From Emticicia sp. 21SJ11W-3 (GTDB taxonomy: Bacteria; Bacteroidota; Bacteroidia; Cytophagales; Spirosomataceae): a DNA stretch of 64,000 nucleotides. Below the pieces are notes generated by a model. The model ran no database searches. It was not told the DNA's origin and saw only the letters and a list, made by a program, of their open reading frames with translations. The translations under genes and the position numbers were made by a program. The stretch lies in contig NZ_CP092074.1 in assembly GCF_024138715.1 (NCBI RefSeq), positions 2,790,001 through 2,854,000 of the forward strand, in the 5' to 3' direction. This document shows, piece after piece, positions 1 to 8,660 of this stretch (within the stretch, counting starts at the first letter, position 1; every line of letters begins with the position of its first letter).

Positions 1-148
1 TGATTATATCTATTTTCCGTATGGGCTAAAAACATAACTTTTTCATTATCAGATAGTTAAATATTATGCTTCCTGCCATATAACTAAAACTTTCGTTCTC
101 GATTTTTTTTCACAGAAAAATACTATTTTTTTAAAAAAAACTGGCCGG

Positions 149-1765
149 TCAGGGCTTATTACTGTCAACTTTCAGTCTTTCGTCACGATTCGCCACACCC
201 CATGCTGTATGAAATACCAGTTCTGTAATCTGCCTGTATTTAGGAAAAAGGATTTTTTCTACGTCGTCACCCGGGCGATGATAGTCTGCATGCACCCCTG
301 TAAAGTAGAAAGCAACGGGTATCTTATGCTTGGCGAAGTTGTAATGATCTGAACGATAATAAAATCTGTTTGGGTCTTTGGGATCGTTGTATGTATAATC
401 TAACTGAAATTTAACCGAATTATTGTTGGCCTCTTCACTTATTTGATGTAATTCTGATGATAATTTATCAGAGCCGATGATATACACATAGTCTTCACGC
501 GGGGCGTGTTCTTTGTCTATCCGGCCAATCATGTCAATGTTCAGGTCACACACGGTATTAGCCAGCGGAATTACCGGGTCTTTGTCGGCATAGTACTGCG
601 ACCCCAACAGGCCCTTTTCTTCGCCGGTTACTGTCATAAACAAAATACTGCGGCGAGGCCCGAAGCCGTCTTTTTTTGCCTGGCTGAATGCCCTGGCCAG
701 TTCAAGAACTGCACAGGTGCCTGAGCCGTCGTCATCGGCGCCGTTATGTATCTGCCCGCCCTGAATACCCACGTGGTCGTAATGTGCGGTTACCAGCACC
801 ACTTCATCTTTTTTGTCGGTTCCTTCCAGAAAGCCCATTACGTTCATGGTTTCAACGGGTACTTCTCCCCTTTCGGCTTTTACCGATACCTTCGATTCCT
901 TCACTGAACCCGCACTGCTAACGCCACTGGTTACTATTTTATTAACCAGTTTATCAAATTTTTTAGGCTTGATATCAAGCATTTCGGCAGCCATGGCTTT
1001 TGAAATATAAAAAACCGGGTTTGTGGTCGGCTGTTCGGGCGTTGTAGCCTGGCTGATGCTCATGCGGTTGAAACGCGACAACACCACACGTCTTTCGGCT
1101 GCCAGACTTTTGAATCCGGTCTCGTCTGAGGCTGACACCACAAAAAGCATTCTGGCACCTTTGCCGGCCGCCAGTGAGGTTTTTCTGGTGAAGCCGGCTT
1201 TGTCATCCCACTCCGACTTCTCTCCGTCTTTTGTTACATAGCTTTTGCCGGCGGCATCTTTGGGTTCGCCTTCCAGAATTACGACAGCTTTATTTTTTAC
1301 GTCTATATTTTTGTAGTCGCTGTAATTACCGGCCTCTACACCATAGCCTGCAAAAACCACCTGCACCGATTCTTCCTGCGGTATGCTGGTAAGGCCATTG
1401 GGGTAATAATCTTTAAAAAATTCTTTCTTTTTGTTGCCTATTTTGATGTAGGCGTCTTTCCAGCCCTTTTTGTATAGATTAAAATGCTGAAAATAGCCTT
1501 TGCCGCCTTTGCCGTCAGATGCTACAGGTTGCAGGCCGAGGTCTGCAAAGCGTTTGGCAATGTAATCGGCGGCTTTTTTTTGTCCTTCCGAGCCGGTATC
1601 GCGGCCTTCCAGTTCATCAGAAGCAATGTAGGTCAGGTCTTTTTTCAGGTTGTCGGCAGAAATAGTAGCTGCGTAGATTTTTGCTTTGTCGAGGGTGTTT
1701 GGGTTTTGTGCATATAAAAATGAGCACGAACTAAAGAGAAAAACTGCTAAGATGTTTTTTTTCAT
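149..1765 (-). CDS. Secreted M28-family zinc aminopeptidase
   Basis: A 538-residue exported peptidase. An N-terminal signal peptide ends near the AQN at about residue 20. A PA-type insert fills roughly residues 130-290, and the M28 catalytic domain follows. The zinc ligands and catalytic residues of the family are visible: H328 in AHYDH, D344 in GADDDGSG, E382/E383 in TGEEKG, D411 in NIDMIG, and the C-terminal HADYH (H492/H496). It should remove N-terminal amino acids from peptides in the periplasm or outside the cell. I chose ATG at 1765; an in-frame TTG lies four codons upstream but has no obvious advantage. It is monocistronic and convergent with nothing inside the window. Confidence 0.9.
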   Translation of the reverse strand: MKKNILAVFLFSSCSFLYAQNPNTLDKAKIYAATISADNLKKDLTYIASDELEGRDTGSEGQKKAADYIAKRFADLGLQPVASDGKGGKGYFQHFNLYKKGWKDAYIKIGNKKKEFFKDYYPNGLTSIPQEESVQVVFAGYGVEAGNYSDYKNIDVKNKAVVILEGEPKDAAGKSYVTKDGEKSEWDDKAGFTRKTSLAAGKGARMLFVVSASDETGFKSLAAERRVVLSRFNRMSISQATTPEQPTTNPVFYISKAMAAEMLDIKPKKFDKLVNKIVTSGVSSAGSVKESKVSVKAERGEVPVETMNVMGFLEGTDKKDEVVLVTAHYDHVGIQGGQIHNGADDDGSGTCAVLELARAFSQAKKDGFGPRRSILFMTVTGEEKGLLGSQYYADKDPVIPLANTVCDLNIDMIGRIDKEHAPREDYVYIIGSDKLSSELHQISEEANNNSVKFQLDYTYNDPKDPNRFYYRSDHYNFAKHKIPVAFYFTGVHADYHRPGDDVEKILFPKYRQITELVFHTAWGVANRDERLKVDSNKP

Positions 1766-1910
1766 ACGGTAATACAAGTTTGTTGTTTATTCTTTTGTAA
1801 AAATACGAGATATTTGCGGAGATAGCAGAATTATGAATTATTTTGTTGCAAAAACACCACCCGTTAGGGATAACATACCTGTAGTTGCTTATGTTAGTTA
1901 AATTGTTTTC

Positions 1911-2012
1911 TAAGTCCTGTAGGGACGATATATTTAAATATACCGTCTCTATAAGACTCAAAAAGCATCAACATGGTTAAAGTTTCTACTGATATTTCGT
2001 CCCGAAAGGGAC
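1911..2012. repeat. REP-like palindrome cluster
   Basis: Between the divergent peptidase and recQ genes there are three short palindromes: GTCC-TGTA-GGAC type at 1914-1926, a near-perfect 24-base palindrome centred on TATTTAAATA at 1924-1947, and GTCCC-GAAA-GGGAC with a GNRA loop at 1999-2012. They resemble the short REP elements scattered in Bacteroidota genomes. A 76-codon reading frame across part of this stretch looks non-coding. Confidence 0.55.
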
Positions 2013-2058
2013 TCTTACCGCAACCACTTAAAGTTTAATAGAAGATTTAAATGTGCTC

Positions 2059-4203
2059 ATGACTAAAGAACAGGTTCTTAAGAAATATTTTGGCTACGAT
2101 TCCTTCCGACCGTTTCAGTCTGAAATCATTGATACCATACTGGCCGGGCAGGATTGCCTGGTGCTGATGCCCACCGGAGGTGGCAAGTCGGTTTGTTTTC
2201 AGGTACCTGCTATGGTTTTTGAAGGATTAACCCTGGTGATATCTCCGCTTATTGCACTCATGAAAGACCAGGTGCAGGCATTGCTGGCCAATGGTATTCC
2301 GGCTGCGTTTATTAATAGTTCTTTATCGCCCACCGAACAAAGGGAAATTGAAATACAGTGTCGCTCGGGTGCATTGAAATTACTGTATATTTCGCCGGAG
2401 AAACTGCTAAGCAATAATTATCTGGAATACATAAAGACCCTGAAAGTTTCGCTGATTGCCGTTGATGAATCTCATTGTGTTTCAACCTGGGGGCATGATT
2501 TCAGGCCCGAATATACCCAATTGCATATATTGAAAAGTGTCTTTGCCAATACCCCAATGGTTGCCCTTACTGCTACGGCCGACAGGGTAACGCGCAAGGA
2601 TATTCTGAAACAACTGGGCATTGCCGATGCCACTACTTTTATTGCCTCTTTTGACCGCCCCAACCTGAGCCTCGCGGTGTCGCCGGGAAGAAACCGCCTG
2701 AAAGTGATACATCAGTTTATTGCCAGCCGGCCGGGGGAACCGGGCATTATTTATTGCCTGAGCCGCAAGAATACGGAAGAGGTGGCCGAAGGACTGCGCA
2801 AACTGGGAATTAAAGCCATGCACTACCATGCCGGTGTTGATGCGCAAACGCGCTCGGAGGTGCAGGATGCTTTCATTAAAGATGAGATACAGGTAATGGT
2901 AGCAACAATAGCCTTTGGAATGGGCATTGATAAGTCGAACGTGCGGTTTGTGATACATTATAGCCTGCCATCTAACGTGGAGAGTTTTTATCAGGAGATT
3001 GGCCGTGCCGGGCGAGACGGGATGCCATCTGATACGCTGTTGTTTTACAGTTTTGCAGATATTGTAACGCGGAAGGAAATGATTGAGAAGTCGGAGCTGC
3101 CGCCAGACATGAAAGAGGTGCAACTGGCAAAGCTGGACCGCATGAAGCAATATGCCGAAACAGAAATTTGCCGCAGGCGCGTACTGCTCAGCTACTTTAA
3201 TGAAGAAGTGCATCAGGACTGCGGTAATTGTGACGTTTGCCGGAACCCACCCGTAAGGTTTGACGCCACCGTTTTTGCTCAGAAGGCCTTATCGGCCATT
3301 GCACGTGCGCAAGAGAAAGTAGCGATGGGACTGCTGATTGAGATTCTACGCGGGGCACAGACCCGCCAGATATTTGAGCATAACTACCAGACCCTGAAAA
3401 CCTTTGGTGTAGGCAAAGAACTGAAATATGAAGAATGGGCCGATTACATTACGCAGCTGCTGAACTCGGGCATTATAGATATTGCCTACGACGAAAGGCA
3501 CGCCCTGAAACTGAATGCGCGGTCGTGGCAGGTGCTGAAAGGCGAAAGAAAAGTAGAACTGGTAAGATTTGAGCCTTTTGAAGTAAAAAAAGCCCGACTG
3601 GAGGCCGAGGCTCCGAAAGACAAACCGAAGAAAGAAATTATACGCGATGCGCTGTTTAACAAACTGAAGCTCTTACGCAAAAAACTGGCCGATGAGCAGA
3701 ATCTGCCACCGTTTGTGGTGTTTTCTGATGCTACGCTGTCTGATATGGCGCAAAAAAGACCTATTAACCGCATACAGATGCTGACGGTGTCGGGCGTGGG
3801 AGAACAGAAGTTCAGGCAGTATGGTGAGGCGTTTATTAATGAAATACTCGATTTTGCCAGAGAACATTCCGAACAAGGTAAAACCATACTTGTAAAGGGT
3901 TTTACGTTTGCTGCAACACTGGATATGTATCAGAAAGGGATGTCGGTTGAGGAAATTGCTCAGGAACGTAAGCTAAATCAGGCAACCATTTTGAGCCATT
4001 TGGTAAAGCTGCACGAAGAAGGAAATGATATTAACCTGCACGATTTATTACCTGCCTACGAATACAACCAGATAATTGCCGCCGCCATGCGACTGAACAT
4101 CAAAAAAACCGACCCTCTGAAACCACTCTTTGAGGACTTGGAAGGGTTGTATGACTACGGCAAACTGAGGATTGCTTTTGCGTTGTGGGATGAGGAAAAA
4201 TAG
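2059..4203 (+). CDS. recQ: ATP-dependent DNA helicase RecQ
   Basis: A 714-residue 3'-5' DNA helicase for recombination and fork repair. Order of domains: helicase core with Walker A TGGGKS (about 39-44), DESH box (136-139) followed by the aromatic-rich loop, and motif VI QEIGRAGRDG. Next come the zinc-binding subdomain with four cysteines (CRRR...CGNCDVC, about 375-400), a winged helix, an HRDC domain (about 515-600) and a C-terminal helix-turn-helix region (about 620-690). Length and order match RecQ of Bacteroidota, which often carries this extra C-terminal HTH domain. ATG at 2059 is preferred over the GTG two codons earlier. Confidence 0.95.
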   Translation: MTKEQVLKKYFGYDSFRPFQSEIIDTILAGQDCLVLMPTGGGKSVCFQVPAMVFEGLTLVISPLIALMKDQVQALLANGIPAAFINSSLSPTEQREIEIQCRSGALKLLYISPEKLLSNNYLEYIKTLKVSLIAVDESHCVSTWGHDFRPEYTQLHILKSVFANTPMVALTATADRVTRKDILKQLGIADATTFIASFDRPNLSLAVSPGRNRLKVIHQFIASRPGEPGIIYCLSRKNTEEVAEGLRKLGIKAMHYHAGVDAQTRSEVQDAFIKDEIQVMVATIAFGMGIDKSNVRFVIHYSLPSNVESFYQEIGRAGRDGMPSDTLLFYSFADIVTRKEMIEKSELPPDMKEVQLAKLDRMKQYAETEICRRRVLLSYFNEEVHQDCGNCDVCRNPPVRFDATVFAQKALSAIARAQEKVAMGLLIEILRGAQTRQIFEHNYQTLKTFGVGKELKYEEWADYITQLLNSGIIDIAYDERHALKLNARSWQVLKGERKVELVRFEPFEVKKARLEAEAPKDKPKKEIIRDALFNKLKLLRKKLADEQNLPPFVVFSDATLSDMAQKRPINRIQMLTVSGVGEQKFRQYGEAFINEILDFAREHSEQGKTILVKGFTFAATLDMYQKGMSVEEIAQERKLNQATILSHLVKLHEEGNDINLHDLLPAYEYNQIIAAAMRLNIKKTDPLKPLFEDLEGLYDYGKLRIAFALWDEEK

Positions 4204-4224
4204 GCCTTATTATCAAAAAATTGT

Positions 4225-4881
4225 TTAAAGATTTTCTAAAGTAGTAATCCATGCATTAAATCTTGGGGATTTTCGCCTTAAATTTTCAAGCCCAATATAT
4301 TCAGCTAACATACTCCCGTATAAAGTCTTATCATATCCTTTAATGATTCTTTTCAAACGATTTGATGGAGCCGTTTCAAAATGATTATTTATCATTTCTG
4401 GGTTTTCATACTTGGTAAACACATTTTTCAATTCTTCTTTTCCAACTATTTCTTCATCGTTAAAAAAATTGGAAAAGACATTAATATCATTAAACAAAAG
4501 CCCTTCAAATTCATGCAATTGAATGTAAGGGATAAATCTTCTACTGGATGATTCTTCAATATCCTCTTTCATTCCATTCTCTAACTCAAGTATTCTCTTA
4601 CTCACATCAGTTTTAGCCTGAGCAATTTGCCAATTTGGAAAACTATGTCTGGCCTCCAATCCATAATAATCAATTAATGTTGTAATTAAAGATGTTGGGT
4701 CAGATTTTAAAAGGTTTTCGATATCCTTTTTAAGAAACTTCCAACTAACAATTCCCCCATTTGACTGCTTGATTTTTGGGGCGGAAATAATTTTCCCCTT
4801 TGAATAAAAATGCGTATAAAGAAGTGTTTGACAAAATTGTTGTTCTGTTTCGCCTTCGCAAATAATAATTAGTCTTTTCAT
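4225..4881 (-). CDS. DUF4276 family (TOPRIM-like) protein, putative defence effector
   Basis: A 218-residue protein that starts with the ICEGETE motif typical of DUF4276. An aspartate in IDYYG (about 66-69) and the IQLHEFEGLLF block (about 119-129) also fit. DUF4276 is regarded as TOPRIM-like, so the first glutamate and the later acidic residues could bind metal in a nuclease. The gene begins 5 bases after the stop of the ATPase gene upstream, so the two are co-transcribed, the usual pairing of this family. Base composition is clearly more AT-rich than the flanking recQ and ABC genes, consistent with recent acquisition. The nuclease activity is inferred. Confidence 0.75.
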   Translation of the reverse strand: MKRLIIICEGETEQQFCQTLLYTHFYSKGKIISAPKIKQSNGGIVSWKFLKKDIENLLKSDPTSLITTLIDYYGLEARHSFPNWQIAQAKTDVSKRILELENGMKEDIEESSSRRFIPYIQLHEFEGLLFNDINVFSNFFNDEEIVGKEELKNVFTKYENPEMINNHFETAPSNRLKRIIKGYDKTLYGSMLAEYIGLENLRRKSPRFNAWITTLENL

Positions 4882-4886
4882 AAGAT

Positions 4887-5969
4887 TTAACTAAAATTAG
4901 GTTGGCCTGTTTCAATTATATTCCTTTTCCACAAATCATCAATGGTGTAATCTTCTAACCATAAGTGCAATGTTTCAGAATCTAGTCTCTTGAAAATACT
5001 TTCACCATTTATTTGGTCTACTGTAATAATATCTTCCGGCTCAAAATGACTTATTAAATCAGTAGATTGAGTTGCCAATATTACCTGACAGTCTTTAGAA
5101 GCAGCAGATTTCACAAGCCCTGCCAATTTTGCAATGGCAGTTGGATGTAATCCCAACTCTGGTTCATCAATTATGATTGTCTGCGGCAAATTGGGCTGCA
5201 TGAAAAGTACCGTTAAAGCAATAAACCTTATTGTTCCATCTGACAAATCATTAGTGCCAAAAATTGTTGAAGTAAATTTACTTTGCCATCTCAATTTTAG
5301 ATTTCCATTGGAATCAGGTCTAAAAAAGAAATCAAGAAAATAAGGAGCAATTGACTGTATAATTTTTATAATCCTATTATAGACTATCTTATTCTCACTA
5401 TAGATGTCGTATAAAAAAGATGCAAGATTATCACCCTTCTCATATAGATAGAATTTATCATTATCAATATTAGATTCTTTGTTAAAAGGTGAACTTTCAC
5501 CAGTATCATGAAAGTGATATTTGAAAAGTTGATCTAAATACTTCTTTAAATAAGTTGCCCTTGGTTTTGTTTGAAACCTTAACTTTGAATCACCAGTTAA
5601 TGAAGCAATATCTATAGGATTATCTGAAAAAGGATTATTGTCATACCACATTCCCTCTTTGGTAAAAACAAAACCAGCCTCTCCTTTTTTTATTGTAAAA
5701 GAATAACCATTGGTATATTTAGCACCCTTAAATTCTAAATGACTTGATATTTCACTTGTCACCTTATCCCCTTTATGCAAAAAAGTGTCAATACCTTTAA
5801 GCGCTACATACTCTCTCAGGCTTCCCCTATATATATGCTTCAAGAAATCAAAAAAAGAAAGAAAATTACTTTTACCGCTTCCATTTGCGCCAATTAAGAT
5901 ATTAATTGGGCGAAGCGGGAGAGATAATTCTTTTATTGATTTGTATCCTTTTATTTCTATTTTTTCCAT
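4887..5969 (-). CDS. AAA/SMC-like ATPase, partner of DUF4276 protein
   Basis: A 360-residue P-loop ATPase of the AAA_21/OLD-like type. Walker A is GANGSGKS near residue 27, after the FKxI-like opening IEIKGYKSIKELSL. The ABC-type signature LSDGTIR, Walker B IIIDEPELGLHP and an ATQS switch sit in the last third, with a long low-complexity insert between, as in RecF/SMC-like proteins. It lacks its own nuclease domain; the adjacent DUF4276 protein would supply that. I use ATG at 5969; the open frame extends to a TTG at 6008 without support. Together the pair resembles ATPase-TOPRIM anti-phage modules (OLD, PARIS), but is not identical to them. Confidence 0.8.
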   Translation of the reverse strand: MEKIEIKGYKSIKELSLPLRPINILIGANGSGKSNFLSFFDFLKHIYRGSLREYVALKGIDTFLHKGDKVTSEISSHLEFKGAKYTNGYSFTIKKGEAGFVFTKEGMWYDNNPFSDNPIDIASLTGDSKLRFQTKPRATYLKKYLDQLFKYHFHDTGESSPFNKESNIDNDKFYLYEKGDNLASFLYDIYSENKIVYNRIIKIIQSIAPYFLDFFFRPDSNGNLKLRWQSKFTSTIFGTNDLSDGTIRFIALTVLFMQPNLPQTIIIDEPELGLHPTAIAKLAGLVKSAASKDCQVILATQSTDLISHFEPEDIITVDQINGESIFKRLDSETLHLWLEDYTIDDLWKRNIIETGQPNFS

Positions 5970-6088
5970 CTTGATTCTTTTTACTTGAAATTTGCAAGCA
6001 AGTTTCAAATCTTAACAAAGATATAAATTGAGATACATTCTACTACTATCTTCATTCTAAAATTGATAGATATAGATAGTGCAATATC

Positions 6089-7915
6089 CTACCTATACCC
6101 CTCAGCTTGCAGATAAAACAGCTCGGCATATCTGCCATTTTTAGCTAGTAGTTCTTCATGGCTGCCTATTTCAAGCATCTGGCCTTTTTCTAGCACCAGA
6201 ATGCGGTCGGCCATGCGGACGGTTGAGAAGCGGTGCGAGATAAGCACGGCCGTTTTGCCCTTGGTGAGTTCTGCAAAACGTTTAAATACCTCAAATTCAG
6301 AACGGGCATCCAGGGCTGCTGTGGGTTCATCCAGTATCACCACGTTGGCTTCTCGCAAGTAGGCACGGGCCAGTGCAACTTTTTGCCATTCGCCTCCCGA
6401 CAATTCAATACCTTTGGCAAACCTGCGCCCCAGTGGCTGGTCATATTGTAAAGGTAGTTTTTCAATTACTGCATCGGCCAGGCTTTGTCCGGCGGCACGT
6501 TGCAGTTCGGGCTTGTTTTCTAAAGATTCAATATCACCTACGGCTATGTTTTCACCGGCCGTAAACTGAAACTTCTGGAAGTCCTGAAATATTACTCCTA
6601 TCTGCCGGCGAAGGTCTTCCAGATCATATTCTCTTAAATCATATCCATCCAGTAAAATCCTACCCTCGTCAGGGTCATACAGGCGGGTTAACAGTTTTAC
6701 CAGGGTAGTTTTACCAGAGCCGTTCTCCCCTACCAACGCCAATTTCTCTCCGGCTTTTAAATTAAAATGAAGATGTCGGTTTGCCCATTTGTCAGACCTC
6801 GGATACTTAAACCCTACATTCTCAAAAACAAAACCTTCTTTGATAGGATTCGGAACGGGCCTCGGATTGGCCGGCGACACAATGTGCGGCTCCATGCGGT
6901 AGAAATCAAACAAATCATTCAGATATAGCGCTCCCTGCGAAATAGTATTAAACCGGCTCAGAAAGTTTTCAAGAAAAGACTGCAACTGCCTGAACGAGCC
7001 TGTAAGAAAAGTAAGTGTACCTACCGAAATGGCACCTTTAATGGTATCTAAAACAATAATACCATAAGCAGAAAAATACCCCACTGTGCCTATGGTTACC
7101 AACAGCGCACCCCACACAGCCCGGCTGACAGCCAGTTTTTTAGATTCATTAAAATACTGTGTCGACAAGCTGCGGTATCTGTCGACCAGAAAGCCAGACA
7201 AACTAAAGAGTTTTATTTCTTTGGCGGTGTCGTCGCTGGCGCCAATGTATCTGAAATAATCGAGCGTTCGTCGCTGGGGTGTCCAGCCTCTTTGTAAAAA
7301 ATAGCTTTTGGCGTTAAAATACAGCTCACCCATAAAAGCCGGAATAACTGCTACCAATAAAAGCAGAATGAGCCACGGATTAAAAGCTGCCAGCCCCACC
7401 ATTAAGCTGCCCATCGTTACCAGATCCTGCGCCTGCGTGAAAGTCTGCGATAGTAGCGCCGTTCGTCCGTTTACCTGTTGGCGGGCTCTTTCCAGTTTAT
7501 CATAAAAGGTGGCGTCTTCAAACTGGGCCAGGTCTAGCGAAGCGGCGTGCTCCATTAGCTTTATTGAAGTTTTGTTGGCAAACATATCACCCAGCAGGCC
7601 ATCGGTAAGAGTAATGCCTCTTGCCAGTATATCACTAATAATTACAAGGCCGAATTCTGATAATATAATTAGAATGAGGTGTTGATAATTAGTAGCGTGC
7701 GTGTTTATTAGTACTATTACCTCGTCAATAATTAATTTGCCCAAGTACAGCACCAGCAAAGGAATAACAGACCGCATGGCCCGTAGTACAATATTTCCGA
7801 CCGTTAATGCAGGTGAGGTTTGGTAAACTTCTTTTATAAACACAGGCAGGTTGCGAAGCGATTGTAGTCTTTGCCGAAAATTAATTTTCTCTTCTTCTTT
7901 CCGTACTTTTGGCAT
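6089..7915 (-). CDS. ABC transporter, fused permease-ATPase (exporter type)
   Basis: A 608-residue half-transporter: a six-helix type I exporter membrane domain (about 30-330) followed by a nucleotide-binding domain. Walker A GENGSGKT, signature LSGGEWQK, Walker B VVILDEPTAALD and the H-loop ISHR are present. The substrate cannot be told from sequence; such half-transporters act as dimers and export lipids, peptides or drugs. It is transcribed alone. The leader just upstream of the ATG consists of short TGATTTAG/TGAATGAG repeats (see the repeat at 7931-8108). Confidence 0.88.
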   Translation of the reverse strand: MPKVRKEEEKINFRQRLQSLRNLPVFIKEVYQTSPALTVGNIVLRAMRSVIPLLVLYLGKLIIDEVIVLINTHATNYQHLILIILSEFGLVIISDILARGITLTDGLLGDMFANKTSIKLMEHAASLDLAQFEDATFYDKLERARQQVNGRTALLSQTFTQAQDLVTMGSLMVGLAAFNPWLILLLLVAVIPAFMGELYFNAKSYFLQRGWTPQRRTLDYFRYIGASDDTAKEIKLFSLSGFLVDRYRSLSTQYFNESKKLAVSRAVWGALLVTIGTVGYFSAYGIIVLDTIKGAISVGTLTFLTGSFRQLQSFLENFLSRFNTISQGALYLNDLFDFYRMEPHIVSPANPRPVPNPIKEGFVFENVGFKYPRSDKWANRHLHFNLKAGEKLALVGENGSGKTTLVKLLTRLYDPDEGRILLDGYDLREYDLEDLRRQIGVIFQDFQKFQFTAGENIAVGDIESLENKPELQRAAGQSLADAVIEKLPLQYDQPLGRRFAKGIELSGGEWQKVALARAYLREANVVILDEPTAALDARSEFEVFKRFAELTKGKTAVLISHRFSTVRMADRILVLEKGQMLEIGSHEELLAKNGRYAELFYLQAEGYR

Positions 7916-7930
7916 ATATACTTTAGCTAT

Positions 7931-8108
7931 TTAGTGATTTAGTGAATGAGTGATTTAGCGGGCGGCGTTCCGCTGATTTAGCGGGCAACGTTTGCTGATT
8001 TAGTGATTTTAATTTAACGATATGAGTGATAAAAAACTACAAAATGTATTTTTTGAGTATTTTAAAATTTATCAGCTTGCAATCACTCAATCCTTCATTC
8101 ACTAAATC
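7931..8108. repeat. Short tandem repeats with a 14-bp inverted match
   Basis: The intergenic stretch starts with degenerate 8-base units (TGATTTAG, TGAATGAG, CTGATTTAGCGGGC) right next to the ABC transporter start codon. GATTTAGTGAATGA at 7936-7949 recurs as its exact reverse complement at 8095-8108, so the whole region could fold into a large stem. Similar units lie before the genes starting at 32613 and 51219. Confidence 0.7.
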
Positions 8109-8168
8109 AAATAAAAATGCTTACATTTGTTTTATAACCTGATTTGCAAATAACTTTCATCAAAATTC

Positions 8169-8660
8169 ATGAAAATCCTGGTCAGTTGTATACTGATGTG
8201 CTGTTTTTCTTCGGCTAAAGCCCAAAGCAACGCTACCGAAACCGAAATCAACAAGCAGGTGTGGTTTCCTTTTATTCAAGCGTATCAGGATATGAATGCC
8301 GACAACCTGATGCGTTTGCACGCAAAAGACCTGGTGCGCGTACCGGTTGATGCCGGCAAAATTCTTACCTATCAGGAATACGCCCTTGGGAATCAGCAAA
8401 GCAATGCTTATCAACAGCAGCAAAAAAGAAAACAAAGTATTGCATTTAGCTTTGAAAACCGCATCCATAACGCAACCACAGCCTACGAAACCGGATTCTA
8501 CCACATAACGTCTACGGAAGCCGACGGCAAAATAAATCATTATTACGGCAAATTTACAGTGGTACTAAGAAAAACCGAAGGGCAGTGGAAAATTATACTG
8601 GATAGCGACACAGGAAAAAACATAACAGAAACCATGTTTCTAAGCGGAAAACAACTCTAA
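8169..8660 (+). CDS. Exported SnoaL/NTF2-like protein (DUF4440 type)
   Basis: A 163-residue protein with an 18-residue signal peptide ending at AKAQ. The rest has the length and pattern of the NTF2-like cone fold: an amphipathic first helix (EINKQVWFPFIQAYQDMNADNLMRLHAKDLV) and a C-terminal strand set ending GKFTVVLRKTEGQWKIILDSD, as in DUF4440/SnoaL-like proteins. The molecular role is unknown; members are ligand-binding or stress-associated periplasmic proteins. Its stop codon overlaps the start of the symporter gene by one base (TAATG), so the two are translationally coupled. Confidence 0.65.
   Translation: MKILVSCILMCCFSSAKAQSNATETEINKQVWFPFIQAYQDMNADNLMRLHAKDLVRVPVDAGKILTYQEYALGNQQSNAYQQQQKRKQSIAFSFENRIHNATTAYETGFYHITSTEADGKINHYYGKFTVVLRKTEGQWKIILDSDTGKNITETMFLSGKQL

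Noticed and set aside
1731-1961. 76-codon minus-strand reading frame upstream of the M28 gene
   Set aside because: It overlaps the start of the peptidase gene and runs through REP-like palindromes; composition and lack of a recognisable pattern argue against coding.
2482-3213. 243-codon frame antisense to recQ
   Set aside because: It lies wholly inside recQ, has no family pattern, and is explained by codon bias of the real gene.
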